A stretch of 64,000 bases of DNA from Paraspadella gotoi. Its lineage: Eukaryota > Chaetognatha. Below, piece after piece: positions 12,478 to 26,643 of this stretch; within the stretch, counting starts at the first letter, position 1; each line of letters begins with the position of its first letter. The DNA is taken from assembly GCA_051294375.1 (NCBI GenBank), contig CM119271.1, positions 10,469,427 through 10,533,426 of the forward strand. Direction: 5' to 3'. The notes under the pieces were generated by a model, which saw nothing but the letters and a program-made list of their open reading frames with translations, had not been told where the DNA came from and made no database searches. A program made the translations under genes and the position numbers.

Positions 12478-13194
12478 CCCCGTCAAACGGGGGCCTGCGC
12501 ATACGCAGTGTGTGCGCGACGTTGTGGCTCAAAGAAGCGAGATGCTGCTCCTGCTCCTGCTGTCGTGCGATTAAAAAAATTGTATTACAGTTGTCGGGGG
12601 GGGGGCGTGGAAAGAGTCGCCACGAATGAATGTATATACAGAAATGAAAGCTAATTTGATCATGGTGTTACGGGGGAAAAATTATAGTCTCCCCTTATTT
12701 ACATCGTTTAGTTGGGAGATGATATCAGGCTTTGTTATCTTAACGATTTAGTTTGTGATTGGACCAACTTTACGGTTTACCACTTCTAAAGTTTTTCCGC
12801 GATCGTATTGTGAAATGTGAATGCTTTTCTAGTTCACGATAAAAAAAAAAAAAACTTCCATTTTCCTACTTTTTCCTAGTCTTAAATTTCGAGGCCTCAA
12901 ATCAAATTACAATCTCATTCGCCAAATCCAAGATATATAGGTTGTGATACCTTTTCGTATATTACCGCGTTTTGATGCTTTCACTATTCCTGCTTAATTG
13001 TGCAAGATCTCATATTTTTTTTTTCCATTCTAAAATTTGTACCGCCAATTTTGCTCCGGCAGCTTTTGTCGTACATGGTTTTGATATTCCTTCAGCGACG
13101 TAAACGCGAAATGATTATCAGTAAAACTTAATATCGGATGCCGTGGATCTTCTTTGCATAAAATCACAGAGTTGGAGATTATCAAAAAGAAACA
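12478..13194. other. Intergenic spacer between PAFAH1B and ACC
   Basis: The region contains a G-run near 12596-12604, several A/T runs, and no coding block. It should hold the PAFAH1B 3' UTR and the ACC promoter with its 5' UTR. I see no convincing TATA box. Confidence 0.5.
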
Positions 13195-16100
13195 ATGGAC
13201 GCACAAAACGGAGACGACGGGTCCGCCGGTGAACCAAAAGCCACTTTCAGGTACAACAATCTAACGTCACCACTCGGGCCCTAAATTGTTTTCTTTTAAA
13301 TCCGAAATCAACGCTTTGAATTTCTCAGCTTCGGATCGCCACCCCCTTCACCCACCACCACCGCCCCCGCCGTCCCCCCCTTTCATCTCGACATCTCGGG
13401 TCGCGGCGTCGGTGAGATCAACCCATCCCTCATTCACTCCATGAGCGGAATTTCCCTGCGTCAGGTTCGTTTGACTCGGGATCGACGCTGAAATCCAAGA
13501 TGGCGCCGAGAACTAAACAAAAAACAAAAAAAACAAATGATCTAGGGGGTTTAATGAGAAAACTATTTCAATTTTCTCTTTTCCAAAAAAAAAAAATATA
13601 TGTATAGCTTTTCGGCCCGTTTGTTCAGTCTTTTTCACAGTTCTTGCTTATGTAGATAATATTACTTCTGCGTGTATTATCGAAACCAACTTTAAATTTT
13701 GTAAAATTTTTTAAAACATTTTGAAAAATTATGAACGAATCGGGCCACAACTTGCAATAACTTATGATATGAATGACGTTAAAAGGGGAAGCCTGACCTA
13801 ACGTATCTGTCAAGTTGAAGATAAGAAAACTTGTATTTATAAGTCGTTCACTTCCTTCTTTAAATCAGGCTCTCGATATCAGTCAGGTTTTTTTTTCTTT
13901 TTATCTCAAATTTGATTGACAGTAATCTGCTTAATTATGTAATAGATTTTAGTTGGATTATTATATTGTAGATCATACTCTATCAATTAGGTCGATTTAA
14001 AGCCCCATCGATAAATAATCCGCTTCTCTCTACCTCTGCGAATCAAAAAAAAAAAAAATTCTATTTTTACCAAAAATTACATGATTTCCCATTGTAGCTT
14101 AAGAAAAGCGTTTTTTTGGCATCAATATTTCGGTGTCCAGTTTTTCTGTTTTTTTTTCTAGGACATCGTTGAGGAAGTGGTTCATGTACAATGAAAAAAT
14201 ATCAACGCATTTAACCAGTGGCTGAGGGCGAGTTAGGCAAGAGAGAAAAAAAGTGAATCAAGGTGAAGGGAATTTACGCTGCTCTTTAATTATTCATGCT
14301 CTTCCAAATCACGCATAACAAAAGTCATTTTTTCCGTTTTTTTTATTGGTTTATTTAGCTAATTGCATCGATATATTGACCCCCTTCTCGATTTTCTTTC
14401 CCTGCACCTTGCCATTTTTTTTTCTTTCGTGATTAAACTTTCTCAAAACGACTTTTTTTCTTTTTGCACTTTTTTCGAACTTGACTCTCTCTCCGATTCC
14501 TCTCGCCTCCCTCATTTTTTGATCCCTATTCTTTCTCTCTCTCTCGTAAATCACTCTAATTTTCCTCCTTTCTTTTTCCCTCTTTTCTTACTTTCTTTAT
14601 CTCCTGTCTTTTCGAGCTCTCTCTCCCTCTCTCTCTTCCTCTCTCCTCCCATTTCATCCCCCATCCCCCGAATCGTCGCCAGTCAATGGACAAGCGCGAA
14701 TTGACGGTGGCGACTCCCGAGGAGTTCGTCCATCGCTACGACGGCCGCCGCGTCATCAACAAGGTGCTCATCGCCAACAACGGGATCGCCGCCGTCAAGT
14801 GTATGCGCTCTATAAGGAGGTAGGCGATGATTACCCGTCGTTTGTAATTGTGATTGTGAATTATAAACGAAGAATCATTTTTCCTGTAGTCTTTGGTCTG
14901 TAGAGGGTAGATTTCGGTGAATCTTTCCTTGGGTCGTATTCTTAAGAGGTTCTGGATTATTATAAAATTGGTACAATCAAGATAATGTATTAATATATTT
15001 AAAATAATGTAAAATTGCACACTAGCCACACTAAGCTTCCCCTAATCCTTCTCCCTTGTCAGATGGAGCTACGAATTGTTCAAGAACGAGAAAGCGGTTC
15101 GTTTCGTCGTCATGGTGACCCCGGAAGATCTTCAGGCCAACGCCGAGTATATCAAGATGGCAGATCAGTATGTTCCGGTTCCTGGAGGCACCAACAACAA
15201 CAACTACGCCAACGTGCAGGTGTGAACACGCCATTCTATTCTGATAGAGCATAAGAAGTTAAATAGAAAATATAATTACAACTTTTTAAAATTCTTACGT
15301 TTTCTTGGTCAAAATTAAGAAAAAGTCATAAAATTATCGAGAGATGATGATTATTACCAGTTTTTCTTATTTTTCACCCAAATATAAAAAAAAAATTATA
15401 CTTTGTGTAAACAACATTTTGCAAGCAACCTGAATCTGTTCTTAAAAATGAAAAAATCTTTAAAAAAAATATTTCGCCTTTCCTATATATAAATAAATAT
15501 TAAAAAAATAATATACGGGGAATAGAATTATATTAAAATTTTTTTGTCTATTCAAATTTTTTAAAAAAATGTCTAAATTTTCGTATGAGCAGGTGCTCTA
15601 TTCAAATTTCTTAATCACCCTACTGAGTTAGTCTACCCCTAATATTATCCAGAAGTGTCAAGAGTCAATATTTATTGATAACAAATCCAGCTCCAAGTCC
15701 ACACCTATCATTTTTTACAAATGTTTATGCTTTGCAGTTAATTCTCGACATCGCCAAGCGAACCGGCGTTCAGGCCGTTTGGGCCGGCTGGGGTCACGCC
15801 TCCGAATTTCCCAAACTCCCGGAAATCCTACGCCGCAACGACATCGCCTTCATCGGTCCGCCGGAGCACGCCATGTGGGCGCTGGGCGACAAGATCGCCT
15901 CCACCATCGTCGCCCAGACTGCCAACGTTCAATGCTTACCGTGGAACGGAGAAGGTAAGATAATGGGATAAGATAGCGCCACCCGCTTCTGTCTTGTCGA
16001 TAAATTTGGGAAGCGTTGCGTTTCAGGCGTGACGGTGGATTGGTCCAAAGAAGATCTGGAAGCCGGGAACGCGATCACGGTTCCCGAGGACGTTTATCGC

Positions 16101-18895
16101 AAGGGATGCATCAATTCGGTGGAGGAGGCTTTGCTCGCTGCGCAAAAGATCGGCCTCCCGGGTTAGTCGATGAAAAGTTTCTGCGTGATCGTTGCTACCT
16201 TTAAGCAAAAGCGCAATTCCTCAGTTTAGTTTATTATTTTAGTTAAGATATTATTTTTTACTTTAATTCGAACGAATGAAATGATGAATTAGTAATTAAT
16301 GAGAGTGTGTTCCTTTCTTTCCTTCCCCCAAATTTCAGTGATGATCAAAGCCTCTGAAGGCGGCGGCGGGAAAGGAATTCGCAAGGTGGAGAACATCGAG
16401 GATTTTCCCACCGCCTTCCGCCAAGTGCAGACGGAAGTCCCCGGATCGCCCGTATTTCTCATGAAGCTCGCCCGAAACGCCAGGCATTTGGAGGTCCGTC
16501 ACTAACTTTGTTTTTTTCATATCCTCGTTTTAAATTCGTGAATATCCGCAATTGCCTAAAACTGACCTACTCATTTGCCGCCTCTAGGTTCAACTCCTTG
16601 CCGACGAATACGGCAACGCCATCTCCATCTTTGGACGCGACTGTTCAATACAACGTCGCCACCAGAAGATCGTCGAAGAGGCGCCCGCCGCCGTCGCCGA
16701 GTCCAAGGTTTGGGACGAGATGGAGCGCGCCGCTGTCCGGCTAGCCAAGATGGTGGGCTACGTCAGCGCCGGTACAGTCGAGTATCTCTACAACACGGAA
16801 GAAAACACTTACGCTTTTTTGGAGTTGAATCCGAGATTGCAAGTAAGATGCTCTCTTTTGTCGGGCATCGTAGATTTAATAAAATCTATGTAACACTTGT
16901 ATTTTTCTTCACTTTCTCACTTCTAGGTGGAGCACCCATGCACGGAGATGGTTTCCGACGTAAACCTTCCCGCCGCTCAGTTACAGATCGCCATGGGCGT
17001 CCCGCTTCACCGCATCAAAGACATCCGGGTCCTCTACGGCCAAGACCCTTACGGCACCTCCCCCATCGACTTCGACTCGCCCCCGAAACGCCCCAAACCC
17101 AAGGGCCACGTCATCGCGGCCCGCATCACGTCGGAGAACCCCGACGAGGGGTTCAAGCCTTCCTCCGGCACCGTCCAGGAGCTCAACTTTCGCAGCTCCA
17201 AGAACGTGTGGGGCTACTTCTCGGTGGCGGCCTCGGGAGGCCTGCACGAGTTCGCCGACTCTCAGTTCGGCCACTGCTTTTCGTGGGGGGAGACGCGGGA
17301 AGACGCCAGGGACAACATGGTCATCGCCCTCAAGGAACTCTGCATTAGAGGGGACTTCAGGACAACCACGGAGTACCTCGTCAAGCTGCTAGAGACGGAG
17401 GACTTTATGAAGAACAGGATCGATACCGGGTCAGAAAAAAACCGGTGTTTTTTTACTCGGGAATAGTTTTGCTTTAAATCTTTACTTATGTCAACAGATG
17501 GTTGGACAAATTAATCGCGGGTCGCGTTCCCTCTGAACGACCTGACATTATCGTGTCGGCAATCTGCGCCGCCCTCCACATCGCCGACCAAACCATAGTC
17601 AACAACTTCCAAAACTACCAGAGCAACTGTGAGCGAGGGCAGGTAAGTCGCGGCTCAGGTTCCAATAGTCTTTTATGGAGTAAAAGTAAACATTGCTCAA
17701 TGTTTTAAGATTCTCCCGGCGTCGGCACTGAGCAACAAGGTGGACACGGAGTTAATTCACGCCGGCGTCAAGTATTGCATCAAGGCGACCAAGACTGGAC
17801 ACTCTCGCTATTTTCTCACCATCAACGGGTCTTATCTCGAGGTGGACGTTCACCGCCTCAGCGACGGAGGTTTGGTCGTCGTTCTGCTGATGTAGTGTTG
17901 TTTGATTGACCAATGACCAACGGCTAACGAAATTTCTCGCTTTATCACTTCCAGGTTTGCTGCTTTCCTTCAATGGTGCTTCTCACACGACGTACATGAG
18001 AGAAGAAGTTGACAAATATCGCATCATTGTCGGAAACAAAACCTGCATTTTCGATAAGGAGAACGACCCGACTTTGTTGAGAGCACCTTCGGCCGGTAAA
18101 ATTAGCTTGGTTGATTTCTAACGTTTAATTATCATCAGTAAAAAAGTAGACTAAAATTTCAACAACTTTATTGCATCTTCAGGAAAACTGATCCAGTACC
18201 TCGTGGAAGACGGAGGCCACGTCTTTCAAAACGAAGTCTATGCGGAGATCGAAGTGATGAAGATGGTCATGGAGCTCAGGGTCAGCGAAAGTAAGTGCCG
18301 GGAGTCAGTTTAAAGTATTTGTTACATCTATTATCTTCATTATCTGTCACCGTTCGATAATTTGGAATACGACTATGATTTTGAACTAATTTTCCAGGTG
18401 GTTGCGTCCACTACGTGAAGCGGCCTGGCGCCATTCTCCAAAGCGGCTCCGTCCTCTGCAAATTGGACCTAGACGACTCTTCCAAGATCCAAAAGGCGAA
18501 ACCCTTCGAGGGGAAGTTCCAGCGGTCCGAGGAGAGCGCCTGGGAGTTGGACGGAGAGAAGAAGCACAATCGATTCCTCCGCCTCAAGTCAACCTTGGAG
18601 AACATCATGGCCGGCTACGTCCTTCCCGAGCCTTACTTCGGTCAACATCTCAATCAAGTCGTCGACGCTTTCATGGACATCATCCGGGACCCCGAACTTC
18701 CTCTGCTGGAGATGGAGGAGCTGATGTCCGCCATCTCTGGCCGAATCCCCCTCGAGGTAGAGCAGAACATCTGTCGTCTCTTGACGCTTTACGCTTCCAA
18801 CATCACGTCGGTGCTGTGTCAATTTCCGTCTCAACAGATAGCGTCTATCATCGATTCCTACGCGGGTAAGTGATGTTTGAGAAAGAATGATACTA

Positions 18896-18953
<58 letters not shown>

Positions 18954-21900
18954 CCGGATTTTCCACAGCGACAATCAATCGAAGGACAGAGCGCGACGTT
19001 TTCTTCATCACGACTCAAGGAATCGTCCAGTTGGTTCAACGCTATCGAAACGGCATACAAGGACACTTCAGAGCCACCGTCCAAGACTTGCTGCGGCAAT
19101 ACCTCAAGGTATCCTGCTTGTGATAAAACATACTAAAATAGGAATATCGACGGAACTAATGGCTTTTTATCTGATTTCAAAGGTCGAGCTCCAATTCCAA
19201 TCCGGCCACTACGACAAGTGCGTCTCCAAACTTCGAGAAAAGTACAAAGACGACGTCTCCGAACTTCTCGGTTACATCTTCTCCCACTCTCAAGTCTTGG
19301 CCAAGAACAAACTGGTCATCGCCCTCATCGAAGAAGTCTGCGACCAAGACTCCAACCTCACCGACGAGTTGGCCGCAATCCTCAGCGACCTCACTACCCT
19401 CAACAAGACGGAGAACGCCAAAGTGGCCCTCAAGGCGAGGCAAGTTCTCATCGCCTCCATCACGCCCAGTTACGAGCTCAGGCACAATCAGGTGAAAATA
19501 TTCTTCAATGTTAAATGCCGTCTAATTTGCAATAAAAAAAATTTTCTATATTTTTGTCGTCGTAAAACTGAATGGAATTTTAATTTTAATTTAATTTTAA
19601 ATTCTATTTCGCCCTTTAAAATTACATAAATTTATTATTATTACTATTTTTAAACACAGGTGGAGTCGATCTTCATCAGTGCCATCGATCAGTTCGGAAA
19701 CAAGTTTTGCCCGGAGAATCTCCAAAAGCTCATCATGTCGGAGACGTCCATCTACGACGTCCTGCAGGACTTTTTCTTCCATCCGATCGTCAAGGTGCGC
19801 ATGGCGGCGCTGGAGGTCTACATCCGACGCGCCTACATCGCCTACGAACTCACCTGCCTGCAGCATCAGCAGCTGCCGTCGGGCGTCTGCGTCGTCCTTT
19901 TCCAGTTCCTCCTGCCCTCGACTCACCCTAACCGACTCAGCGCGGAGGCGAAACAGTTCAACGCCAACAACATCCATTCTCCCGTCAACAGCAAGGTTTA
20001 AAATTTTTTGAGAGCGTAAGTCATTTGTTTTTTCGATTTTCCGCTCTTTTTCAGTTAACTTCTCTTCAAATGCCCCGCGTATCTTCTCTCTCTGACGAGA
20101 TTTTTGCCCTGGGAACGGACGCTTCGTTGCCATGTCAACGCATGGGCGCCATCACCGCCTTTCCCTCTTTCGAAGAGTTCGTCGCTCAGTTCGACAACAT
20201 TATGGAACAGTTCAACACGTCAGTGGTGAGTAAACGGTTGGGGTTCGTGAAGTTTGTACGCTTCACGTTATGTTGTTTGTGGTTTTTCGCGTCGTTTTAT
20301 TTCTTTAGCCTTCCTAAATCTTCAGAAAGTATAATTAAAAAAAAAACATTTGGCCCTGACACTTAAGCCCGGATTTCGACTTGGTTACGTACGTACAATC
20401 CTTACATTTTAAGGAGTTATCACAAATCCCGAAGAAATACTCTTTGACTCTCCGTCTCTCTTTCCCCCTTTTCATTCTTTTTCTTATCTCTCGTTTCGTT
20501 TTTTCCATAAAAAAGAAAACTGAAAAAGTTGAATTGTTATATTAATTAAACTGTTTACTGTTTAAATTCAGATATATTACAACCTTAATAGGAGAAAGGT
20601 AATGTGTATTTTAATGGGGAAGCGAAGAATTTTTTTTTTTTCAAACAAAAAATATCAAAGATTTGGTTCTCATGAAAAAGAGCCGAAATGTAATGCAATC
20701 GAACCTTGGAATGGAAAGAACAATTTACGCCCTGTACCAGTAACGCTTAGGAAAAGCGGGAAACCTATGCACCAATTATGGACAATTGTCATTAACACAC
20801 TGTTCGAGAAAAATATATGGAACACTTATACGTGTTCATACGAATTTTTGCTGATTTCATACATAGAAACACTCTGTACGATTGAAATGCCTTCGCTATG
20901 TTTAGCCGGTGACATCTCACATAGTTACTCCCCATTAAACTATCATAACAACTCGCTTACTCGAAACTTGGACCAATAGTGAAATTTGATTAAAAACTAA
21001 TAATTAATTCTAATCCAAGTCTCGAGTTTAAACTACGCCCACATGCTCTTCGTCGCATTCATTCTCCAATCCCACATTCCATTCTTCCCTTCGCTTCGCT
21101 TCTCAATCACCTTTCATTTCCTTCCAGTCGTCAGCTTCGTCCATCTCGGAATCCCGCTCTTCTTCGGCGAGCTCCTTCGTGCGCAGTCACTACCGTACCC
21201 CTTCCAACCAGAGCAACCCCCCCTCTCTGCCGCCGCAGCAATCCTTCGACGAAGTCAGCACCCCCGATCGCGAGGAGGAACCCATTCACATCCTCAGCGT
21301 GGGCATCCGCGTCGGGGAAAACGATTTCGTCAACGGCGAAGATGGAACCGATCAGAAGGTGAAATATTTTGTGTGTCACTCTCTCTCACTTCCACTCCGT
21401 CTTTATATATCTCTTTCTCATTCGTTTCCTTTTTGCAGGAGGACGCGATGCAGGCCAAATTCCAGGCGTTCGCCCTTTCCAGGCGAGATCAACTGAAGGC
21501 GCGCGGGATTCGCCGCATTACCTTCCTCCTCCTCTTCCACCGCGAGTTCCCTAAGTACTACACCTTCCGTGCGAGAACCAACTTCATGGAGGATCGAATC
21601 TATCGCCACCTCGAACCCGCACTCGCCTTTCAGCTCGAGGTCAACCGGCTCAAGAATTTCGAGCTGGAGACAATTCCGACGGCCAATCACAAGATGCACG
21701 TCTATTTGGGTTAGTAACGATAGCTGTTAATGGCCATAGCGTTTTGTTTTTAATTAAACCTAAGTTCTGTAGCTACTAAGTCGCCGAGTTTTACAATTTT
21801 CGTTTTTGTTTACTTTTTGGGAGACGGTGATAAATTAATAAGTATTTATTAAATATTAGATATTACTATTAATTCATTTTCAGGAAAGGCCAAGGTGGCG

Positions 21901-24900
21901 AAGGGACAAGAAGTGACAGACTACCGTTTCTTCGTCCGCTCCATTATCCGCCATTCGGATCTCGTCACCAAAGACGCCTCCTTCGAATATTTACAGAACG
22001 AGGGCGAACGTGCCGTGCTGGAGGCCATGGATGCCCTCGAGGTCGCCTTCTCCACCAACCCCACCTCCAAGAAGGCCGACTGTAACCACATCTTCCTCAA
22101 TCTATTGCCCACCGTACTCATGGACCCAACTAAGATCGAGGAGGCCATCCGCAACATCGTGCTGCGTTACGGTATCCGACTGTGGAAGCTGCGCGTGCTG
22201 CAAGCCGAGATCCGCATGACTATACGCAGCAGCGCGAACGCCCAGCGACAACCCATCCGCGTTTTTCTCTCCAACGAGAGCGGATACTATCTTGACATGT
22301 GCGTGTACAAAGAAGTGACCAATCTTGCCTCCGGACAGACCGTTTTTCAAGCGTACGGCACCAAGCAAGGACCCTGGCACGGAATGCTTACCTCCACGCC
22401 CTACATGACTAAAGACCAATTACAGCAGAAGCGATTTCAAGCTCAAACTCTCGGCACGACTTACGTGTACGATTTCCCGGAAATGTTCCATCAGGCTCTG
22501 CTCGTTTTGTGGAAAGAATACATGGAGGCGCAAAAGAGGGAAGACGGCGTCAAAGATACTACTCCCGGCGCTACGAAGCCACCGGACGCCGTTCCGAACG
22601 ATCTCCTTCATTGCATCGAATTGGTGTTGGACAAAAATCAACACCTGGCGGAGATGAATCGTCTTCAAGGAGAAAATAACATCGGGATGGTCGCCTGGAA
22701 GATGACACTGAAGACGCCCGAGTGCCCTAACGGACGCAGCATCGTCGTCATCGCCAACGACATCACCTTTAAGATCGGATCCTTCGGACCCTCGGAGGAT
22801 CGTCTCTTCCTTGAAGCCTCCGTCTACGCGCGCAAACACAAACTGCCCCGCGTCTATCTGGCGGCCAATTCCGGCGCCCGTATCGGCCTCGCGGAGGAGA
22901 TCAAGCACCTCTTCCGCATCGCTTGGATCGACCCCGAAGATCCCGACAAGGGCTTCAAGTACATCTACTTGAGTCCCGAAGACTTCAAGAAGGTCTCGAC
23001 GGCGAACTCGGTACGCGCCGAACTCATCACCGACGTCGGTGAGAAAGGAGAGACGGAGAGCCGCTACCGCATCACGGACATCATCGGCAGCGACGACGGA
23101 CTTGGCGTGGAGAACCTTCAAGGATCGGGGATGATCGCCGGAGAATCCTCTCTCGCCTACGAAGACATTGTCACCTACAATTTGGTGACGTGTCGCGCCA
23201 TCGGCATCGGCGCCTACCTCGTTCGACTCGGACAACGAACCGTTCAAGTCGAGAACTCTCACATCATCCTCACGGGAGCGGCGGCGCTCAACAAGGTGCT
23301 CGGCCGGGAAGTCTACACGTCGAACACGCAATTGGGCGGCATTCAGATCATGCACAACAACGGCGTCTCCCACGCGGTCGTGCCTAACGATTTCGAGGGA
23401 ATTTGCCTCATTTGCCGATGGCTCTCCTTCGTTCCCGCCGAAAAAGGGGGTCAATTGCCGATCTTGTCTGTCGGCGACCCAGTCAACCGAGAGATCGAGT
23501 TCGTGCCGACCAAGAGCTGCTACGAGCCGCAGTGGATGCTGGCCGGCCGACCAGATCCAGAAAATCCCGACCGATGGCAAGGTGGCTTTTTCGATCGGGG
23601 CTCCTTTCGCGAGATCATGGAGCCCTGGGCGCGGACGGTCGTCTGCGGTCGGGCGCGCCTCGGCGGCATACCCGTCGGCGTCGTCGCCGTGGAGACGCGA
23701 ACCGTCGACCTGGAGATTCCCGCCGATCCGGCTAACATCAACTCGGAACTGCGCAACATTCAACAAGCCGGTCAGGTGTGGTTTCCCGATTCGGCCTACA
23801 AGACCGCGCAGGCGCTGAAGGACTTCAATCGGGAGGAGATCCCGCTCATCATCTTCGCCAACTGGAGGGGATTCTCCGGCGGGATGAAGGATATGTACGA
23901 GATGGTGAGTTGGGGGGAAAAAGTCTCCCGAATTGCCAATTGCTTTGCAAATATATTGCTTAAGAATTCATATTATATTTTTTTTAATTTAGGTTTTGAA
24001 ATTTGGGTCGTACATCGTGGACGGACTTCGGGAATACAAGCAGCCTGTGATTGTTTACATTCCTCCGTACGCCGAACTCAGGGGCGGCGCTTGGGTCGTT
24101 GTAGATCCGACAATTAATCCTCAGCACATGGAAATGTTAGTCGTTCGCTGAAGTTTACGCAAATGAGTTTAATATTTAAATTTAGCCTTAAGTGTATAAT
24201 GAATGTACCCGAAATTCACATATTCATACCTTTTTTATTTTAGGTACGCTGACGTTCTTTCGCGCGGCGGCGTGTTGGAACCGGAAGGAACCGTTGAGAT
24301 AAAATTCCGCTCGCGTGAGTTGGTCAAAGCCATGCGTCGGTTGGATCCCCAGGTTGATGCGGTTTTGTTTCGTTATTTTATTTGGTCCTGACTTCATTTA
24401 AACTTATTGAGTATAGGATTTATTTGTTGTTTAGGTAAAGTCTTTGGCGCAGAAATTAAGCGACCCATCATTGGACGCGAAGACGAAGAACGATTTGGAA
24501 TCGGATCTTCTGGCCAGAGAGCAGTCTCTCCTGCCAATTTATACGCAAGTAAGTCGAGCCTACAACGTACAAATTTTTCGCAGTTATCAATCACTTTGAC
24601 CCAAATCAGGTCGCCATCCAATTCGCGGACCTCCACGACACCGCTGGTCGGATGCAAGAGAAAGGGGTGATCAACGACATCGTGGAGTGGCGATCCGCAC
24701 GGAGTTTCTTCTACTGGCGCCTCCGCCGACTGCTACTGGAGGATCGCGCCAAGAGGCTCATCCGCGACGCCGACGCCGATCTCCCCGAAGGCACCGTCTC
24801 TTCCATGCTGCGACGGTGGCTCGTCGAGCACAAGGGCGCCGTCAACGCTTACATCTTCGAGGATAACGAGGCGTTCGCCGAGTGGCTCGAGGATCAACTA

Positions 24901-25106
24901 GACCCAGAGCGAGAGAGCTCCTCCGTGGTGATGGAGAACATCGCCTGTCTGGCCCGCGACGCCGTCATTCAGACCATCAGGCGCCTCGTCTCTCAGCATC
25001 CCGAAGTGGCCGTCAACAGTGTCATCCACATCATGCAGACGGTCGATCCTTCCCAACGCGCCGACATCTCCAAGATTCTCGCCAATTTGGACGCCGCCGC
25101 GCAGGT

Positions 25107-25149
<43 letters not shown>

Positions 25150-25298
25150 AGATTGGCCAACTATGTTCCTATTACCAGGAGGAGGGCGAGGACGGCGGGA
25201 CTCCGCGGGGTTCGACGTCTCGAACGAGAACCGTGTCGGCTTCGGGGACTCGAACGAGAACGAAGAGCCTTTCCTCCAGCATCATGAACGATGAGTGA
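13195..25298 (+). CDS. ACC: Acetyl-CoA carboxylase, multidomain eukaryotic type
   Basis: 26 exons join in frame to 2410 residues: 13195-13250, 13329-13464, 14683-14819, 15063-15219, 15738-15954, 16027-16161, 16339-16493, 16588-16842, 16927-17429, 17498-17642, 17710-17869, 17955-18095, 18183-18290, 18398-18865, 18969-19108, 19183-19491, 19660-19995, 20055-20225, 21128-21358, 21439-21709, 21884-23904, 23993-24135, 24244-24352, 24435-24548, 24610-25104, 25179-25298. Order: phospho-regulatory N-terminus; biotin carboxylase ([22 protein letters not shown]-grasp loop EGGGGKGIR); biotin carrier with EVMKM (biotinyl-Lys about 759); ACC central domain; and carboxyltransferase lobes, mostly in the 2-kb exon 21 ([15 protein letters not shown] across exons 21-22). 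The enzyme makes malonyl-CoA from acetyl-CoA. No mitochondrial presequence is seen, so an ACC1-like cytosolic form is likely. The C-terminus has a basic Arg/Thr/Ser tail. Confidence 0.96.
13420..13464 (+). promoter_or_regulatory. Conserved AMPK phosphorylation site encoded in ACC exon 2
   Basis: Exon 2 encodes [10 protein letters not shown]. The serine of MSG has Leu at -5, His at -3 and Leu at +4, which fits the AMPK substrate pattern. It aligns with the well-known inhibitory serine of mammalian ACC1/ACC2 (SSMSGLHL). Phosphorylation there inactivates the enzyme, so energy-state control is probably conserved. Confidence 0.8.
14390..14682 (+). repeat. Long polypyrimidine tract before ACC exon 3
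   Basis: About 280 nt at the end of the 1.2-kb intron 2 are almost all C and T on the sense strand, with short CT-dinucleotide runs, ending in the acceptor GTCGCCAG. It is far longer than a normal polypyrimidine tract, and could equally be a pyrimidine-rich promoter region. Confidence 0.75.
18892..18951. repeat. (TAA)n microsatellite in ACC intron 14
   Basis: About 60 bp of near-perfect ATA/TAA triplets lie between exon 14 and exon 15 of ACC. The tract makes long open frames on both strands that are not genes. Confidence 0.95.
25118..25145. repeat. (GA)n microsatellite in ACC intron 25
   Basis: A short GTGTGTGTG run followed by about 13 GA units lies directly after the donor of exon 25, inside a 74-bp intron. 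Confidence 0.9.
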
Positions 25299-26643
25299 AC
25301 GAGATGATCGAAAGTGTGAGATAAAAAGATTGGAGACCATGTTAGTTATTCGCCCCCCTTTCGAAGACTTTATCTCGCGACATTTAAGATCATGCGGCTT
25401 GGCTTGCTTTGACATTAAGTGCCATATATTGCGTATGCAACTTTTTCCATCTTATTTCCACTTTTTTGGACGGTTCTGTTATACTTAATTTTTACTTAGT
25501 TTTAAGACGAAGCCATACTACGTATTTTAATACTTAGTCGAAATGTGATTAACGCTCACTGTCATAACCTCACTTCGTACAAATAGTCGGTCAAGTTTTT
25601 AAACCGCCTTTTTCAGATTTGGGAATTTAGTCTTAGATGTTTTAAATAATGGAATTTTTTTTATTGTTGATATTGTTATAATTATTAGTATTTTCCGACA
25701 TCCGCTAGTCATATTCGATAACATGGGTTCATGCTCTTTTCGTCAGAACATTTTATTAGTTCATTCCCTTTGTTGATTCGTTTATTATTTATCTCCAGCG
25801 GCCTAAAAAGAGGGCAGAAAAATATAAATTGGGTCTCCGATATTGATTTAAATTTAAAGATTACCTAAATCTAATAATTATAATGTTAGTATAAAATAAG
25901 CACTGGATATAAAGCCCTATCATTTATGGCTTCATCTCGGTATCTTTTCATTTATTGAGATCCGAGAATGTATTTTTCTGCTTCTAATTTAATTATGCCA
26001 TTTTACACAATGTGCTTGAACATATTTTTGTTGAAATTAGATTTTGGAAATAAACGCTGACAATTGGACTATCGAAAAGAGTGTCGACATCTCTTATGAC
26101 ATTCGCAGTAAAATCAGGAAAAAAGGAAGAAAAAAGGGGGGGAAGGAAAAAAGGACGCCTTTTAAGATTGGTGACAGAAATGATTAGATCAAACGGTCCG
26201 AAAGTTAGAGGGCATAAAATTGCGATTGTAGTCAGAGTCCCCATTTTATAAATAAGTGCGGGACATTTCTGCTCACAATACTTCTTTCAGAAAAATCTTT
26301 TATTGTACTTCTTGGTTAAATGATTTTTTGCAGATAACCATAACCTGTTCAAAGTAATTTCTAATTAGTAAACGAATAGATAATTTATTGGTTTATTTTT
26401 CTTAAGATAATGAAAATGGAAAAAAAAGAAGATAAGAATTATCGCTGAGTTTTTTAAAATGAAAATCTTCATTCGTCTATAAAATCTGATCGGTTTGACG
26501 ATTTCACAACTCTGGTCCGGAGCGCTACACGGTGCGGGCGTTTTTACTTTTATCATCGGTTGCCCGATGTAATTTGAAAATAATAGGTATCTTACTCTTC
26601 GAGGAAATTTAAATTTTACATTTCTTGCACTGCCTATCAAATA

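Noticed and set aside
18877-19099. Poly-Ile/poly-Leu open frames around the TAA repeat
   Set aside because: They are translation artefacts of the (TAA)n microsatellite in an ACC intron.
20602-20979. 125-codon open frame in ACC intron 18
   Set aside because: AT-rich, no family similarity that I recognise, begins with a homopolymer-rich stretch and lies wholly within an intron.
22420-23766. 448-codon minus-strand open frame
   Set aside because: It is the antisense shadow of ACC exon 21, produced by GC-rich codon use on the coding strand.
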